Assembly: GCA_000247545.1 (NCBI GenBank)
Contig: CP003316.1
Coordinates: 839,233 to 903,232, forward strand
Length of the DNA: 64,000 bases
Direction: 5' to 3'
Origin: Pyrobaculum oguniense TE7
GTDB lineage: Archaea > Thermoproteota > Thermoprotei > Thermoproteales > Thermoproteaceae
A model generated the notes under the pieces. It had not been told where the DNA came from. It did not search any database and was given only the letters and a program-made list of their open reading frames with translations. A program made the position numbers and the translations under genes. Below, piece by piece: positions 8,392-16,950 of the stretch (the stretch's first letter is position 1; every line of letters starts with the position of its first letter).

Positions 8392-8405
8392 CATGTTAAT
8401 ACATG
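8392..8405 (+). promoter_or_regulatory. Palindrome overlapping the dsrK1 start codon
   Basis: CATGT-TAAT-ACATG is an inverted repeat with 5-bp arms and a 4-nt centre; the ATG of dsrK1 (8403) lies inside the right arm. The core GTTAAT matches the palindromes in the dsrC2/dsrE and dsrK2 promoters (GCTTGTTAATAAGC, GATTGTTAATAATC). Operator function is inferred. Confidence 0.35.
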
Positions 8406-9812
8406 CACCTCGAGTTTAAGTTGGGAGATACTTCTAATTTCAAACCTTTAAAAGCAACCGACTCTCTTGTATTTAAGTTACATAAGAAAATAGGGATGGA
8501 ATTGCCCTCAGATAAATACTACTACATAGAAACGAGACTAAGGGATGAGTATTTGCGAAACAAAAATATAAGAGTTGCTGTTGAAACTTGCGTCCACTGC
8601 GCGGCGTGTATTGACGCGTGTCCTACCTACTTAACTACCAAAGATATTAGAAATTCGCCAGTAGGACGTGCAGAAATGTTAAGAAATATAATAAAAAGAA
8701 AGCAAAAAGTTAATGACTCTACCATAGAACTTTTATATACATATTATTGGCAGTGTCTTACGTGTCGACGTTGTGGATATATATGTCCCTTCGGCATAGA
8801 TCAGGCTGATATTACCAGAGTTGTGAGAGGTGTGTTGTATGAAGCTGGCATTGTGAGTAGATTTGCAGCTATGACTATAGACAAACATGAAGACACTGGT
8901 AATAATATGGGCATAACGCCCACCGCGGCTATTAATATCATATCGTACTTTGCAAAAGAGATAAAAGGTGAAAAAGGTGTAGATGTTGAATATTATATTT
9001 ACAGACATGACCAGAAAAAAATGTTAAAATTCAAAAGCGGCGAATTAGTAGGAGAAGTAGAGAGAAGCGAATGGCCACGGCTGTTGCTCTACCCATCATC
9101 TGCGGATTTATTCTTAAACACAGAGGCGTTGAAAGGATTTATTGCCTTTTTTAATGCTATAAAGACGCCATTTGTAATTCACACTAAGTGTATTGAAGTG
9201 GCTAACTTTGGGATTTGGACACATGAAAAACACATGAAATTAATAGCTCAACATTATATCAACGCCGCGGAAGAATTAGGCGTAAATATGGTCGTATTTG
9301 GAGAATGTGGCCACGGCTGGAGGGCCTTTAAAAACATAGTAGCTCCTGAATTAGAGCAAAAGGGTATTAAAACTTACCACATCCACCATCTAGTTGTAAA
9401 GGCAATTAAAGAGGGCAAAATTAAGCTTAACCCAGAGGCTAACGGCGACTTGGTTTATATGTATCAAGATCCTTGTCAATATTCACGTGGCGGCGATTTA
9501 ATAGAAGAGCCGAGGTTTATTATGAGCCACGTGGTTAAGAAATGGATTGAGTGTCCACAGAATCGCCATCTTAACTGGTGTTGTGGGGGTCAAGCTGGTA
9601 TGCTCGCCGAAGAGCTTAAGCCGCTTAGATTGCAATATGCGCGGCTTTGGTATGAATGTGCAATAAATGCCGGAGCACAACATGTCGTAAGGCCTTGTTC
9701 TATGTGTAAGGGCACTTTAAATAGTATAATAGGTGACTTAAATAAAAAATATGGGAGGAATATTACATATAGTGGTGTAATGGAATTAGTTTATAAAGCC
9801 TTACTATTTTAA
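8403..9812 (+). CDS. dsrK: DsrK-like iron-sulfur subunit, copy 1
   Basis: 469 residues of the HdrD/DsrK family. Two ferredoxin-type clusters are bound by CVHCAACIDACP and CLTCRRCGYICP. The C-terminal half has cysteine-rich CCG-type motifs (GECGHGW, DPCQYSRGG, WCCGGQAGM, RPCSMCKG) that in this family hold the special noncubane cluster acting on disulfides or the DsrC trisulfide. It is the cytoplasmic catalytic subunit that accepts electrons from DsrM. The paralogue at 24959-26437 is closely similar throughout. Last gene of the AT-rich dsr island; the composition changes sharply downstream. Confidence 0.92.
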   Translation: MHLEFKLGDTSNFKPLKATDSLVFKLHKKIGMELPSDKYYYIETRLRDEYLRNKNIRVAVETCVHCAACIDACPTYLTTKDIRNSPVGRAEMLRNIIKRKQKVNDSTIELLYTYYWQCLTCRRCGYICPFGIDQADITRVVRGVLYEAGIVSRFAAMTIDKHEDTGNNMGITPTAAINIISYFAKEIKGEKGVDVEYYIYRHDQKKMLKFKSGELVGEVERSEWPRLLLYPSSADLFLNTEALKGFIAFFNAIKTPFVIHTKCIEVANFGIWTHEKHMKLIAQHYINAAEELGVNMVVFGECGHGWRAFKNIVAPELEQKGIKTYHIHHLVVKAIKEGKIKLNPEANGDLVYMYQDPCQYSRGGDLIEEPRFIMSHVVKKWIECPQNRHLNWCCGGQAGMLAEELKPLRLQYARLWYECAINAGAQHVVRPCSMCKGTLNSIIGDLNKKYGRNITYSGVMELVYKALLF

Positions 9813-9859
9813 TTTTTCTGTAATGTATATATCTAAGAGGAACATACACACTGTCCTCT

Positions 9860-10655
9860 CTATTGTTTAATAGATAGGTAAGCGCCGACCATTGCGAGAG
9901 TCATTCCAAGTAGTTGTGCCTCTGTAGCCAGCTCGTGCAGGAGTATTGTGGAGTTGATTTAAGGTGTATACTGGCATGAAGGGGAGGGCAGACGGCGCGT
10001 GGGGCCCCCCTTTGCCATTGCCAAGTTCCAGATAGTGTAAGCCAAGACTCCCGGCACGAGCGAGATGTTTGCCAAGGCGGCTAGCTTCTCTACGGACATT
10101 AGGGTTTGGAAGTGGGCCGCGACGCCGAGGAGGGCCAGCATAACCGCGCTGGCAGGCTAATCCAAGCTCAAGCCTCTGCTGGGGCGTAGGACGAGTATAT
10201 GCGCCTCACGTAGATTGTATATAATTCCCACGATGTAGTCGTTGCGAGGGCTTGGGCGGTGCCTGCAAGCGAGTTGCCCTGTATGTAGGGTTGCAGTATA
10301 AAATACGCCCCCGCGGCGGAGAGGGCGCCGCCGAGAGCTACGACGGGGGGAGGCCGCCTTTTAGATGACAGAGCTGTAAGCGCGCCAGTTAGGGGGGATC
10401 CGAGTACTAAGAATAAGGAGGCGGCGGTTGGGGACATGTAGTTAAGGGAGGTGTATAAAGCCACGTTGAAGAGGGCTACTCCCAACAGCCCAGCAGCGCC
10501 TATTTCAAGCGCCTATCCGCGAAACTTTGCAAACTTGACCGAGGCGAATACCGCCGGCGTATTGATGGCAAATCTAGCCGCCGATATTGCCAACGGATCA
10601 GCGCCGCCTAGCGCAAGAAATCTACCGGCCACGCAATTGTTACTCAAAGCAACCC
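9860..10655 (-). pseudogene. Decayed EamA-type (drug/metabolite) transporter gene
   Basis: Reverse-strand translation gives consecutive EamA-family pieces in different frames: CVAGRFLALGG and SAARFAINTPAVFASVKFAKFRG (to about 10513), MSPTAASLFLVLGSPLTG and YFILQPYIQGNS (10168-10485), ISLVPGVLAYTIWNLAMAKGGP (9959-10141) and the proper C-terminus LHELATEAQLLGM-TLAMVGAYLSIKQ ending in TAG at 9860-9862. At least three frameshifts or stops separate them, so no intact product can be made. The N-terminus is joined directly to the broken YeiH-type gene. Confidence 0.75.
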
Positions 10656-11570
10656 CCACGTAGCGGGTGACTATTTCAGCAGACGCCGTGGCGGCCCCGT
10701 CGGTCTTAACAGAGAGGCCCATCCACGCCCCCGCGGCGGCAGGGCTCATTATCCCTGCCTTAACCAGCCACTGCGCCACGTACGGCAAGATGATGAGCTC
10801 AACCGCCGCGTATATCAGGATTGCAGCTGACACCATTGTGGGGTAAATAGCGGGGCCCCAACGGCGCCGGCCGTTGCGATAGACGCCGACACGCCGCACA
10901 CGCCTATGCCTACGGAAGCCACGACGCTTAGATCGGTATTCTTGGCGCAGAGCCTGAACACGGGGAATGCCAAGAGCATAAACACTGGGAAGGACATAAG
11001 CACCATGACGAGAACAGAGCCTCCGTATCTAATCCAGTCTGTGAAGAGGATCTTGGCGCCTAGGGGCACAATTGCCGTTTTTATAAACCACTCCCCCCTC
11101 GCCGATCAGTGCAACCCCTGAGGCACCTTGGGCAAATTGCCCATGAGCATCCCAAGGAGGAGGGCTAGGGTGAAGGCAAATTCTGTGGTCACAACGTCGG
11201 CTATGGGCTTATACCCGACGATAAATGCGGAAAGCCACCACAACTATCAAATTACAGAAAAGCCCTTGGCCCAGTCGCTCGGCTTAACACCGATTAGCTT
11301 TGCGGGGCCCATCAGAAGGAGCATTAAGACAACCCATGCAACTATGATATTTACCCACGGGCTCCCGAATGCAAGCTTTGGGTTCGGCACCGCGAAGGCC
11401 TTTGCCGGATCAGTCCACTTAGTCCACATCGGAACCCACCCCAGATAGTCGGCGTAGGCCCAAAACCCTACAAAAGCGTAGAAGAACAGCGCTAGGCCGA
11501 GCCAAAGAGCCCACCAATCCTCTTTTCTATATAAAGAACTCTAATCAATCTTGGGAGAAGCTTTTGTCAT
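10655..11570 (-). pseudogene. Decayed YeiH-type putative sulfate exporter gene
   Basis: From ATG (11568-11570) the frame reads MTKASPKID, a TAG stop, then SSLYRKEDWWALWLGLALFFYAF. It continues with EFAFTLALLLGMLMGNLPKVPQGLH, a TGA stop at about 11110, then SARGEWFIKTAIVPLGAKILF and VGIGVCGVSASIATAGAVGAP. A frameshift near 10870 leads to YPTMVSAAILIYAAVEL and AGAWMGLSVKTDGAA, after which the gene is cut where the EamA remnant begins. The order and motifs match YeiH/UPF0324 proteins. A related gene whose visible end is intact enters the window at 1-231. Confidence 0.8.
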
Positions 11571-11704
11571 GATCTGTAATTATGTTATAAACTTATAACT
11601 TCTATTCCTTAACCAACTGAGAAACAACATGAAATCAATTTTTCAAAACTTAATTATCAGAATTATTATTACTATATAAATTTGTTCATTAAAAAATAAA
11701 AAAT

Positions 11705-13594
11705 TTATGGTGGGATTATGTGTATCACCGGCGAGGTCCTGAAGCTCCACTGGCCGCTCTTAGGGTCGCGCCTCACGTGGCTGAAGACGTGCCAGTTCTC
11801 CTCGTCTATGTATGGGTAGTCGGCGTGTAGGTAGTAGCCTCTGGACTCCTTGCGGTTCATCATCGAGAAGACCACGGCCTGGCCCACGAGGAGGCGGTGG
11901 TAGGTCTCCCATACCCGGAGAAGCTCGTGGAGGCTGGCCGCCGCGGCGAAGCGGAAGTCCTCCTCAAGCATTCTCAACAGCTCCCACCCCCTGTTAAGCA
12001 GATAGTTGTTCGTGATGTAGAACATGCCCCAGCCTGCGGCGTACTCGTCCATAATCTTCTGCAGACGCGTCAAAAGCTGGTACCAGTTGAGGTAGTTGGG
12101 GTGTATCTCGAACCAGTTGGTATAGCCAGGAGGCATCTCCGGCGTCGTTGTGAGGGGCCGGTTCTTGTGATACCACTCCAACGGGCGGTATACGATCTCC
12201 TTGTACCTCTCTATTGTGTCGTTGCTGATCGCCGGCTTGTAGTCCTTGCCTGGGCCGGCCAGAACGTACCGCGCCGCCGCCTTCCCCGCGATGCGGCCCT
12301 CTGTGAACGACCCGCTTGAGAACTTGTGGCCCGAGGCCCCCACCACGTCCCCGGCGCCGAACATGCCCTCCACTGTCAACATCCTGTTGGGGCCCCACCT
12401 ATACTCCTCAGGCGCTATGTCAGGCGGACCGCTGGCCCACATCCCGCCGGAGGATCCGTGGCTCGCCTGGACGTAGGGCTCTGTCGGCACCAGCTCGCTG
12501 GGTTGTTTCTGCGGGTGGATGTTCTGCGACGCCCAGAGAAAGACCTGGGTGGGGGTCATGTCGAGATAGTCCTCGAAGAGCACCTTAAGCGACTCCTCGT
12601 CTGGTAGCCTCTCCTGGGTCTGCATCAAGTCGGGGCCGCGGCCCTCCTTGAGGTTCTGGATGGTCACCCACGTCCTTATAGGCGTCGGCGTCGGCCTCGC
12701 CCAGGCGTAGTCGTAGAAGATCTTAGCCAGCTTGGCCTTCTCCTCGTCCGGCAAGGGCTCCCACTGCTTGCCGTAGACGTCGGTAGACCTCATCTTGAGG
12801 AGCAGGTAGGGGAAGCCCACCGGCCCGTAGGCGTCTTTAAATCTCACAACCACTAGGCGGAATTCCATGTTGACTGTCTCGGCGCCTGCGAGTAGCGGTA
12901 TAGCGTATGCGCTGCCGTTGGCCCAGGTAGGGTACCAGGCACGGCCAAGGCCCTCGCCGGTGGAGCGCGGCCTATACAGCAATGAGGTACCTCCCGCCGC
13001 CACTATTACAGCCTTGGCCCTGAAGACGTAGAAGGTGCCGTCGCGGACGCCGAACCCCACCGCTCCGGCGATTCTGTTCGGCCTCTCCTCGTCGAGGAGC
13101 GGGTGCGTTATGAACACCCTCTCGTACACCTCGTCTGCAGATTTCCTGCAAGGCTCGGCAATTATGGCCTTGTAGGACTCGCCGTGTATTGGGTGTTGCC
13201 ACCTCCCCGTGCGGAGGTATTTGCCCGTCTTCGGGTCGCGCCATATGGGGAGACCCCACTCGTCGAAAAGCTTTATAGTCGAGGTCATGTGCCTGGCGAT
13301 GTCGTAGACGAGGTCTTCCCTAATGGTGCCCAGCAGATCGTTTCTGACGTACTGCACGAAGTCCTCGGGCTTGGGGTCGTCGGGATCTGTTGTGAATACT
13401 CCGAGGTTGCACGCGGAGAGGCCCATGCCCACCGCGCCTGACTTCTCGGTATTTGCCTTCTCCACCAGCGTGACCTTGCACTTGCCCCGGCACCAGTACT
13501 TCGCCTCGAAAACTGCGCCGCACCCCGCCATCCCGCCGCCGATGACGAGTATGTCGGTCTCGACGACCCTGGTGGGGAAGTGTAGCGCAGACAT
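11705..13594 (-). CDS. aprA: Adenylylsulfate (APS) reductase alpha subunit
   Basis: 629 residues, full AprA length. The N-terminal FAD-binding dinucleotide fold is DILVIGGGMAGCGA, followed by the family motif KSGAVGMGLSACN. HGSSGGMWASGP and GDVVGASGHKFSSGSFTEGR are the flavin and substrate regions near residues 390-440. The enzyme reduces APS to sulfite and AMP, supplying sulfite for DsrAB. aprB lies one base upstream on the same strand, with no spacer. Sulfate adenylyltransferase is not in this window. Confidence 0.95.
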   Translation of the reverse strand: MSALHFPTRVVETDILVIGGGMAGCGAVFEAKYWCRGKCKVTLVEKANTEKSGAVGMGLSACNLGVFTTDPDDPKPEDFVQYVRNDLLGTIREDLVYDIARHMTSTIKLFDEWGLPIWRDPKTGKYLRTGRWQHPIHGESYKAIIAEPCRKSADEVYERVFITHPLLDEERPNRIAGAVGFGVRDGTFYVFRAKAVIVAAGGTSLLYRPRSTGEGLGRAWYPTWANGSAYAIPLLAGAETVNMEFRLVVVRFKDAYGPVGFPYLLLKMRSTDVYGKQWEPLPDEEKAKLAKIFYDYAWARPTPTPIRTWVTIQNLKEGRGPDLMQTQERLPDEESLKVLFEDYLDMTPTQVFLWASQNIHPQKQPSELVPTEPYVQASHGSSGGMWASGPPDIAPEEYRWGPNRMLTVEGMFGAGDVVGASGHKFSSGSFTEGRIAGKAAARYVLAGPGKDYKPAISNDTIERYKEIVYRPLEWYHKNRPLTTTPEMPPGYTNWFEIHPNYLNWYQLLTRLQKIMDEYAAGWGMFYITNNYLLNRGWELLRMLEEDFRFAAAASLHELLRVWETYHRLLVGQAVVFSMMNRKESRGYYLHADYPYIDEENWHVFSHVRRDPKSGQWSFRTSPVIHIIPP

Positions 13595-13595
13595 A

Positions 13596-14090
13596 CTACC
13601 GCCCAGAGCCGCCCTGTTGCTTCGCCTTTATGATACTGCCTAGGAGACGCACAGTCTGTTTCGGCCGCGGGAGCTCTGGGAAGCCGAGGTACTCCGGCTT
13701 GTCCTCCATGGCGAGTAGCTCTGAGTCTAGGTCTGTGCGCTCGGGGTATTCGAGGGCGCCCTTGGCCGAGCCCCATGGCGTCGTCCTGATAGGAGACGCC
13801 ATTTCATACACCGTACCATCTCTGTACATAATTCGCCAGTATATGATATTCTTCTTGGTATCCCTAACCACGCCTATCCTCGCCCCCAGCGGGGCGAAGT
13901 CCGCATACGGCCTCACATCTACGGCGTGTTCTGGGCAGTACTTCACGCAGTTCATGCACTCGGCGCACATTATTGGATCGGCGTTGTATCCCTTGCGGTT
14001 TTTTGGGTTGTACTGCATGTTGTCGGCGGGGCAGATGTCTACGCACTTCCCGCACCCCTTGCAAAGGGAGCTGTACACAAATGTTGGCAT
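13596..14090 (-). CDS. aprB: Adenylylsulfate (APS) reductase beta subunit
   Basis: Start set at the ATG 14088-14090 (MPTFVY), which gives 164 residues, normal for AprB; the open frame upstream has no family similarity. Two 4Fe-4S clusters are bound by Cys10/13/16/20 (CKGCGKCVDIC) and Cys42/45/48/52 (CAECMNCVKYC). The C-terminal tail wraps around AprA in known structures. It passes electrons to the AprA FAD. A TATA-like element (GATATTAAAAAC, about 14110-14121) lies about 20-25 nt before the start, which supports the chosen ATG. Confidence 0.95.
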   Translation of the reverse strand: MPTFVYSSLCKGCGKCVDICPADNMQYNPKNRKGYNADPIMCAECMNCVKYCPEHAVDVRPYADFAPLGARIGVVRDTKKNIIYWRIMYRDGTVYEMASPIRTTPWGSAKGALEYPERTDLDSELLAMEDKPEYLGFPELPRPKQTVRLLGSIIKAKQQGGSGR

Positions 14091-14172
14091 GGCAACACTG
14101 TGTTTGTTTTTAATATCGGTTATTCTCCACCTATTGGAAATAATCGATTTATAAGCTCCCGCGCAAATCTCC
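14091..14172. promoter_or_regulatory. Divergent aprBA / membrane cytochrome promoter region
   Basis: 82 bp carry two opposed core promoters: GATATTAAAAAC on the minus strand for aprB and CGATTTATAAG (about 14147-14157) on the plus strand for the membrane protein starting at 14173. Both place the start codon about 20 nt beyond the TATA element. The short shared region suggests joint control of APS reductase and its presumed membrane partner. Confidence 0.5.
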
Positions 14173-15081
14173 ATGGCGTTAGCCGAGGCTTGCCCAGCAC
14201 CAGCTTCAGGATATACGTGTGTAAAATCGCCAGTAGACTGGTTTGCAATTGACGTCTTGGCCATCGCCACAGTTATATGGATACTCGCCACGCTCTGGTA
14301 CAAAGGGGTTAGGCATGCCAACTTAATGCGCTACCCCCAAATCCAGATGTTGATCCCCTACGCCCAGTGGGAGAGCAAGCTTCTACGGGAGAAGCCCCGG
14401 ATAAGTGCTGGCAAAGCCATCTCTGCCTTTTTCAGGACATTGTTCGTTGATGTGTTAGCCATGAACATCCTCAAGTGCGAATTCGGCCTATCTGAGAAAG
14501 AGGTGGTGAAGACGAGGAAGGCGAAGAGGACGGCCAAGCTGTTGATTGTGTGGGGATTTATATTCGCCGGGATAGCCACCACTTTGGCCTACTTGATGTT
14601 CCCCCATAACATGATAGTACTTGACCTCACACACCCAGCTAGGATATTTGGCATGCTGGGAGGCGTGTTTATGATAGTCGGCTCCCTCATATGGTTTTCG
14701 GCGAGGTATAAGGAGGCCAAGTACGCGGGGCCCTTCACGCCTGCAAAGTTTGACTGGATCGGGGCAGACTACCTCCCGCTGATGGTGCTGTTGATGAGCG
14801 TGTCGGGCTTTGTCCTACAGGGGGCTATACTAGCCTACGCCTACATGGGCGAAGCCGCCGTGCCATTTCTCTATTTCGCCATCCACTTCCACGCCATTCC
14901 CGTCGCGGCGTTTTTCTGGCTCTTCTTCTGGACAAAGGCTGACCACATCATTTACCGCATCTTCTGGCGCATATACGAGTACGCAGACAAGGACTTTGCA
15001 GGCACCAACACAAGACTCCCATCACCCACCATAAAGTATCTAAATAAGACAGGCAAGGAGATCAAAGGCGGCTACGCATAG
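14173..15081 (+). CDS. Heme-b-type membrane protein divergent from aprBA (AprM/QmoC-like role)
   Basis: 302 residues with an N-terminal span (about 25-45) and at least five more between 118 and 270. Histidines sit in membrane context in LDLTHPARIFG and FAIHFHAIP, with another in TKADHIIYRIFW, as in NarI/DsrM/QmoC-type diheme cytochromes. It shares only a 82-bp divergent promoter with aprBA, so a quinol-oxidising electron donor for APS reductase is the best guess. No QmoA or QmoB gene is present in the window. The product is larger than DsrM and differs in sequence. AprM-type anchor is the alternative name. Confidence 0.6.
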   Translation: MALAEACPAPASGYTCVKSPVDWFAIDVLAIATVIWILATLWYKGVRHANLMRYPQIQMLIPYAQWESKLLREKPRISAGKAISAFFRTLFVDVLAMNILKCEFGLSEKEVVKTRKAKRTAKLLIVWGFIFAGIATTLAYLMFPHNMIVLDLTHPARIFGMLGGVFMIVGSLIWFSARYKEAKYAGPFTPAKFDWIGADYLPLMVLLMSVSGFVLQGAILAYAYMGEAAVPFLYFAIHFHAIPVAAFFWLFFWTKADHIIYRIFWRIYEYADKDFAGTNTRLPSPTIKYLNKTGKEIKGGYA

Positions 15082-15501
15082 CCTACCACACCTCTTTTTA
15101 ATAACTACTCCTGTGATTTTTTGAGGCCGCCACCCACACTTGCATCCATGGCTTGGAGGAAGAAGTCCCTATGAATCCTTATACCTACTGCTCCTCAAAC
15201 GCCGCCTTTTAGCGATGCGAAATCCATTTTGATCACGCCGGAGAGGCGAAGGCACCGCCCCGTTACCACTCAGCGGCCCATGGAGCTTCCCACTATCTGG
15301 GCGGGGTCTTACTCTGCCCTCCTCTAGCATGAAAATTTCCACATCTAAACACTATCTCCTTGATATCTCGGTTGGAGGGCGTGGCGCGCGGCTGTCAACA
15401 TATGGGGTGTTAGGCAGATCACTAGGTTACGGCACAACGACGTATGTGCTAATTATGTCACCAGCTGTAAATAGTTTTAAAGTGTCGGCTATTTTTCTAC
15501 A
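15082..15501. other. Intergenic region, no gene recognised
   Basis: 420 bp. A T-rich stretch (CTCTTTTTAATAA, near 15090) just after the upstream stop may end transcription. The middle shows no convincing coding, RNA or repeat structure. The last 35 bp hold a TATA-like AATAGTTTTAAAG (about 15469-15481) for the gene at 15502. Confidence 0.5.
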
Positions 15502-15981
15502 ATGCTTCTGGGGCTCTGCCTAACCAGATCTATCCTTGACTACCGACCTGTGGCATTTCTCAAGAGCTGGGGCCCCTACGCCAAGCTCACGGCTGTTAGT
15601 GGCCGTAGTATGTATGTCCGCGTGCTGGAGGGTCCGTGCGTCGGCGTTTCTAGAGAGGTCGCGCTTAGTTTATACCCCTACTACGGCTGGGGCCGCATGG
15701 AGATCGAGGCGGAGTTCGGGGTGGAGCCCGCCAATCCGCCTAAGGCGGTTCGGGCAGTTATGAGGGTGCCCTTCGGCATCTCCGAAGCTGTGGTGCGCCG
15801 ACAGCTGGAAGGCTTCCCGCTGTACGAGGGGTCAGTGGCGCTGGAGTATCTTGAACATGTGGAATTCGGCGAGGTGGTCCACGTCGAACCCCACCCAGGC
15901 GCTGTGCTTGTGCATGAGACTAGGCTGAGGCTGGTGGAGATCCCAGTGGAGGACGACGCGGTTGTTTTTAGAATTGGGTAG
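15502..15981 (+). CDS. Protein of unknown function, possibly CDC48-N-like barrel
   Basis: 159 residues, beta-rich and without cysteine clusters. The C-terminal half (ISEAVVRRQLEGFPLYEGS then EVVHVEPHPGAVLVHETRLRLVE) resembles the second subdomain of the CDC48/VAT N-terminal module, where a VRRQL-G-P-x-x-G-D segment precedes a T/EP-x-G-P-V strand. No AAA ATPase part follows. This resemblance is by eye and weak. The 3' end overlaps the convergent phosphodiesterase gene by 14 nt. TATA-like sequence about 25 nt upstream fits leaderless expression. Confidence 0.6.
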   Translation: MLLGLCLTRSILDYRPVAFLKSWGPYAKLTAVSGRSMYVRVLEGPCVGVSREVALSLYPYYGWGRMEIEAEFGVEPANPPKAVRAVMRVPFGISEAVVRRQLEGFPLYEGSVALEYLEHVEFGEVVHVEPHPGAVLVHETRLRLVEIPVEDDAVVFRIG

Positions 15982-16489
15982 AGGGGAGCGAGGCCTCCAC
16001 GAGCTCTACATCCAGCGTCTTTAAGTTGAGGATGGCCGCGGTCTTCTTCTCAGTGGCGCAGCCGCACGCCTCGCCTGGATTTAAAACCAGCGTCCCGTTT
16101 ACCCTCCTTATGTCGACTTTATGGGTATGGCCGTATATCACCACGTCGAACATCCCAGACCTCGCCATGGCCTCAACAAGCACCTCAGCCGTGCCGTGGT
16201 AGACGCCGATCCTCCGCCCCCCGATTTGCAGAAGAGCCCCCTCGCCTAGGATCTCAACTTTGGCGTCTGCGGCGCGTTTGGCGAACATGTAGCGGTCTCC
16301 ATCGTTGTTGCCAAAGACGGTGTATATCGGCACTTCGGGGAAGACCCTCCTCATCTTGAGCATCATAAAAGGCGAGGTCCAGTCGCCTGCGTGGATTACC
16401 GCCTCTACGCCCCTATGTTTGAAGATCTCGGCCAGTCTCCTAACCGCGGTATAGTCGTCGTGAGTGTCTGAAATCACGCCGATTAACAT
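15968..16489 (-). CDS. YfcE/MJ0936-type metallophosphoesterase
   Basis: 173 residues with all calcineurin-like phosphoesterase motifs in order: DTHDD (SDTHD near residue 8), AGDW, GNNDGD, HG in VYHGT and GHTHK. These bind two divalent metals. Small archaeal members hydrolyse phosphodiesters such as cyclic nucleotides or model substrates; the true substrate is unknown. Probably cotranscribed with the two genes upstream (16510 and 16951), with 20 nt between it and the 145-residue gene. Confidence 0.9.
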   Translation of the reverse strand: MLIGVISDTHDDYTAVRRLAEIFKHRGVEAVIHAGDWTSPFMMLKMRRVFPEVPIYTVFGNNDGDRYMFAKRAADAKVEILGEGALLQIGGRRIGVYHGTAEVLVEAMARSGMFDVVIYGHTHKVDIRRVNGTLVLNPGEACGCATEKKTAAILNLKTLDVELVEASLPSTQF

Positions 16490-16509
16490 ATGCCGTAAAG
16501 CGAATAGTC

Positions 16510-16947
16510 TTAATATACTTTACCCACAGCGGTCTGGTCTAACAGCGCGGCATGCCACCTCATTAGTACGTCCACAGCCTTTTTGAAAACCTCTATATTC
16601 AAATCGACTTTGCATATACACCTTATGCTGGCCCCCTCGTTTTCCACCAAGTAGACACCGTCGCGCCCAACAGCCGCCAGTAAGGCGTAGTCGCCAAGCG
16701 CTATGTATTCCACATACGGCGGAGCTAGCATTGAGGTCTTTTTCTCAACGCATTGGGGATTAGCCGTTACCCTAAGCGCATCTGCTAAGTCCTGGGCCCT
16801 CACACATTTGCCGCCACTGGATATAAAGTCTCCTGAGATGTATAATCCGTCCCACAATACCAGCTCATGGTCGACGCGGCAAGCTCCTCCCTGTTGCCTT
16901 ATATACTGCTTGAGCAGGTGGAAAAAATCGGGAAGGTTAATTGACAT
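16510..16947 (-). CDS. Protein of unknown function downstream of a dsr regulator
   Basis: 145 residues, no recognised domain. Cysteines are at GGACRV, GGKCVRA, PQCVEK and IRCICKV, the last a CXC pair. A helical N-terminus (FFHLLKQYIRQQGG) precedes strand-rich sequence. It begins 3 nt after the stop of the winged-helix regulator, so the two are almost surely one operon and might form a sensor pair; that is inference. Confidence 0.65.
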   Translation of the reverse strand: MSINLPDFFHLLKQYIRQQGGACRVDHELVLWDGLYISGDFISSGGKCVRAQDLADALRVTANPQCVEKKTSMLAPPYVEYIALGDYALLAAVGRDGVYLVENEGASIRCICKVDLNIEVFKKAVDVLMRWHAALLDQTAVGKVY

Positions 16948-16950
16948 GTC

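Noticed and set aside
11812-13776. Several long open frames on both strands across aprA
   Set aside because: All are out-of-frame reading of the GC-rich aprA gene and lack any family features.
15329-15523. 64-codon frame upstream of the 15502 gene
   Set aside because: It contains the TATA-like element of that gene and has no protein features.
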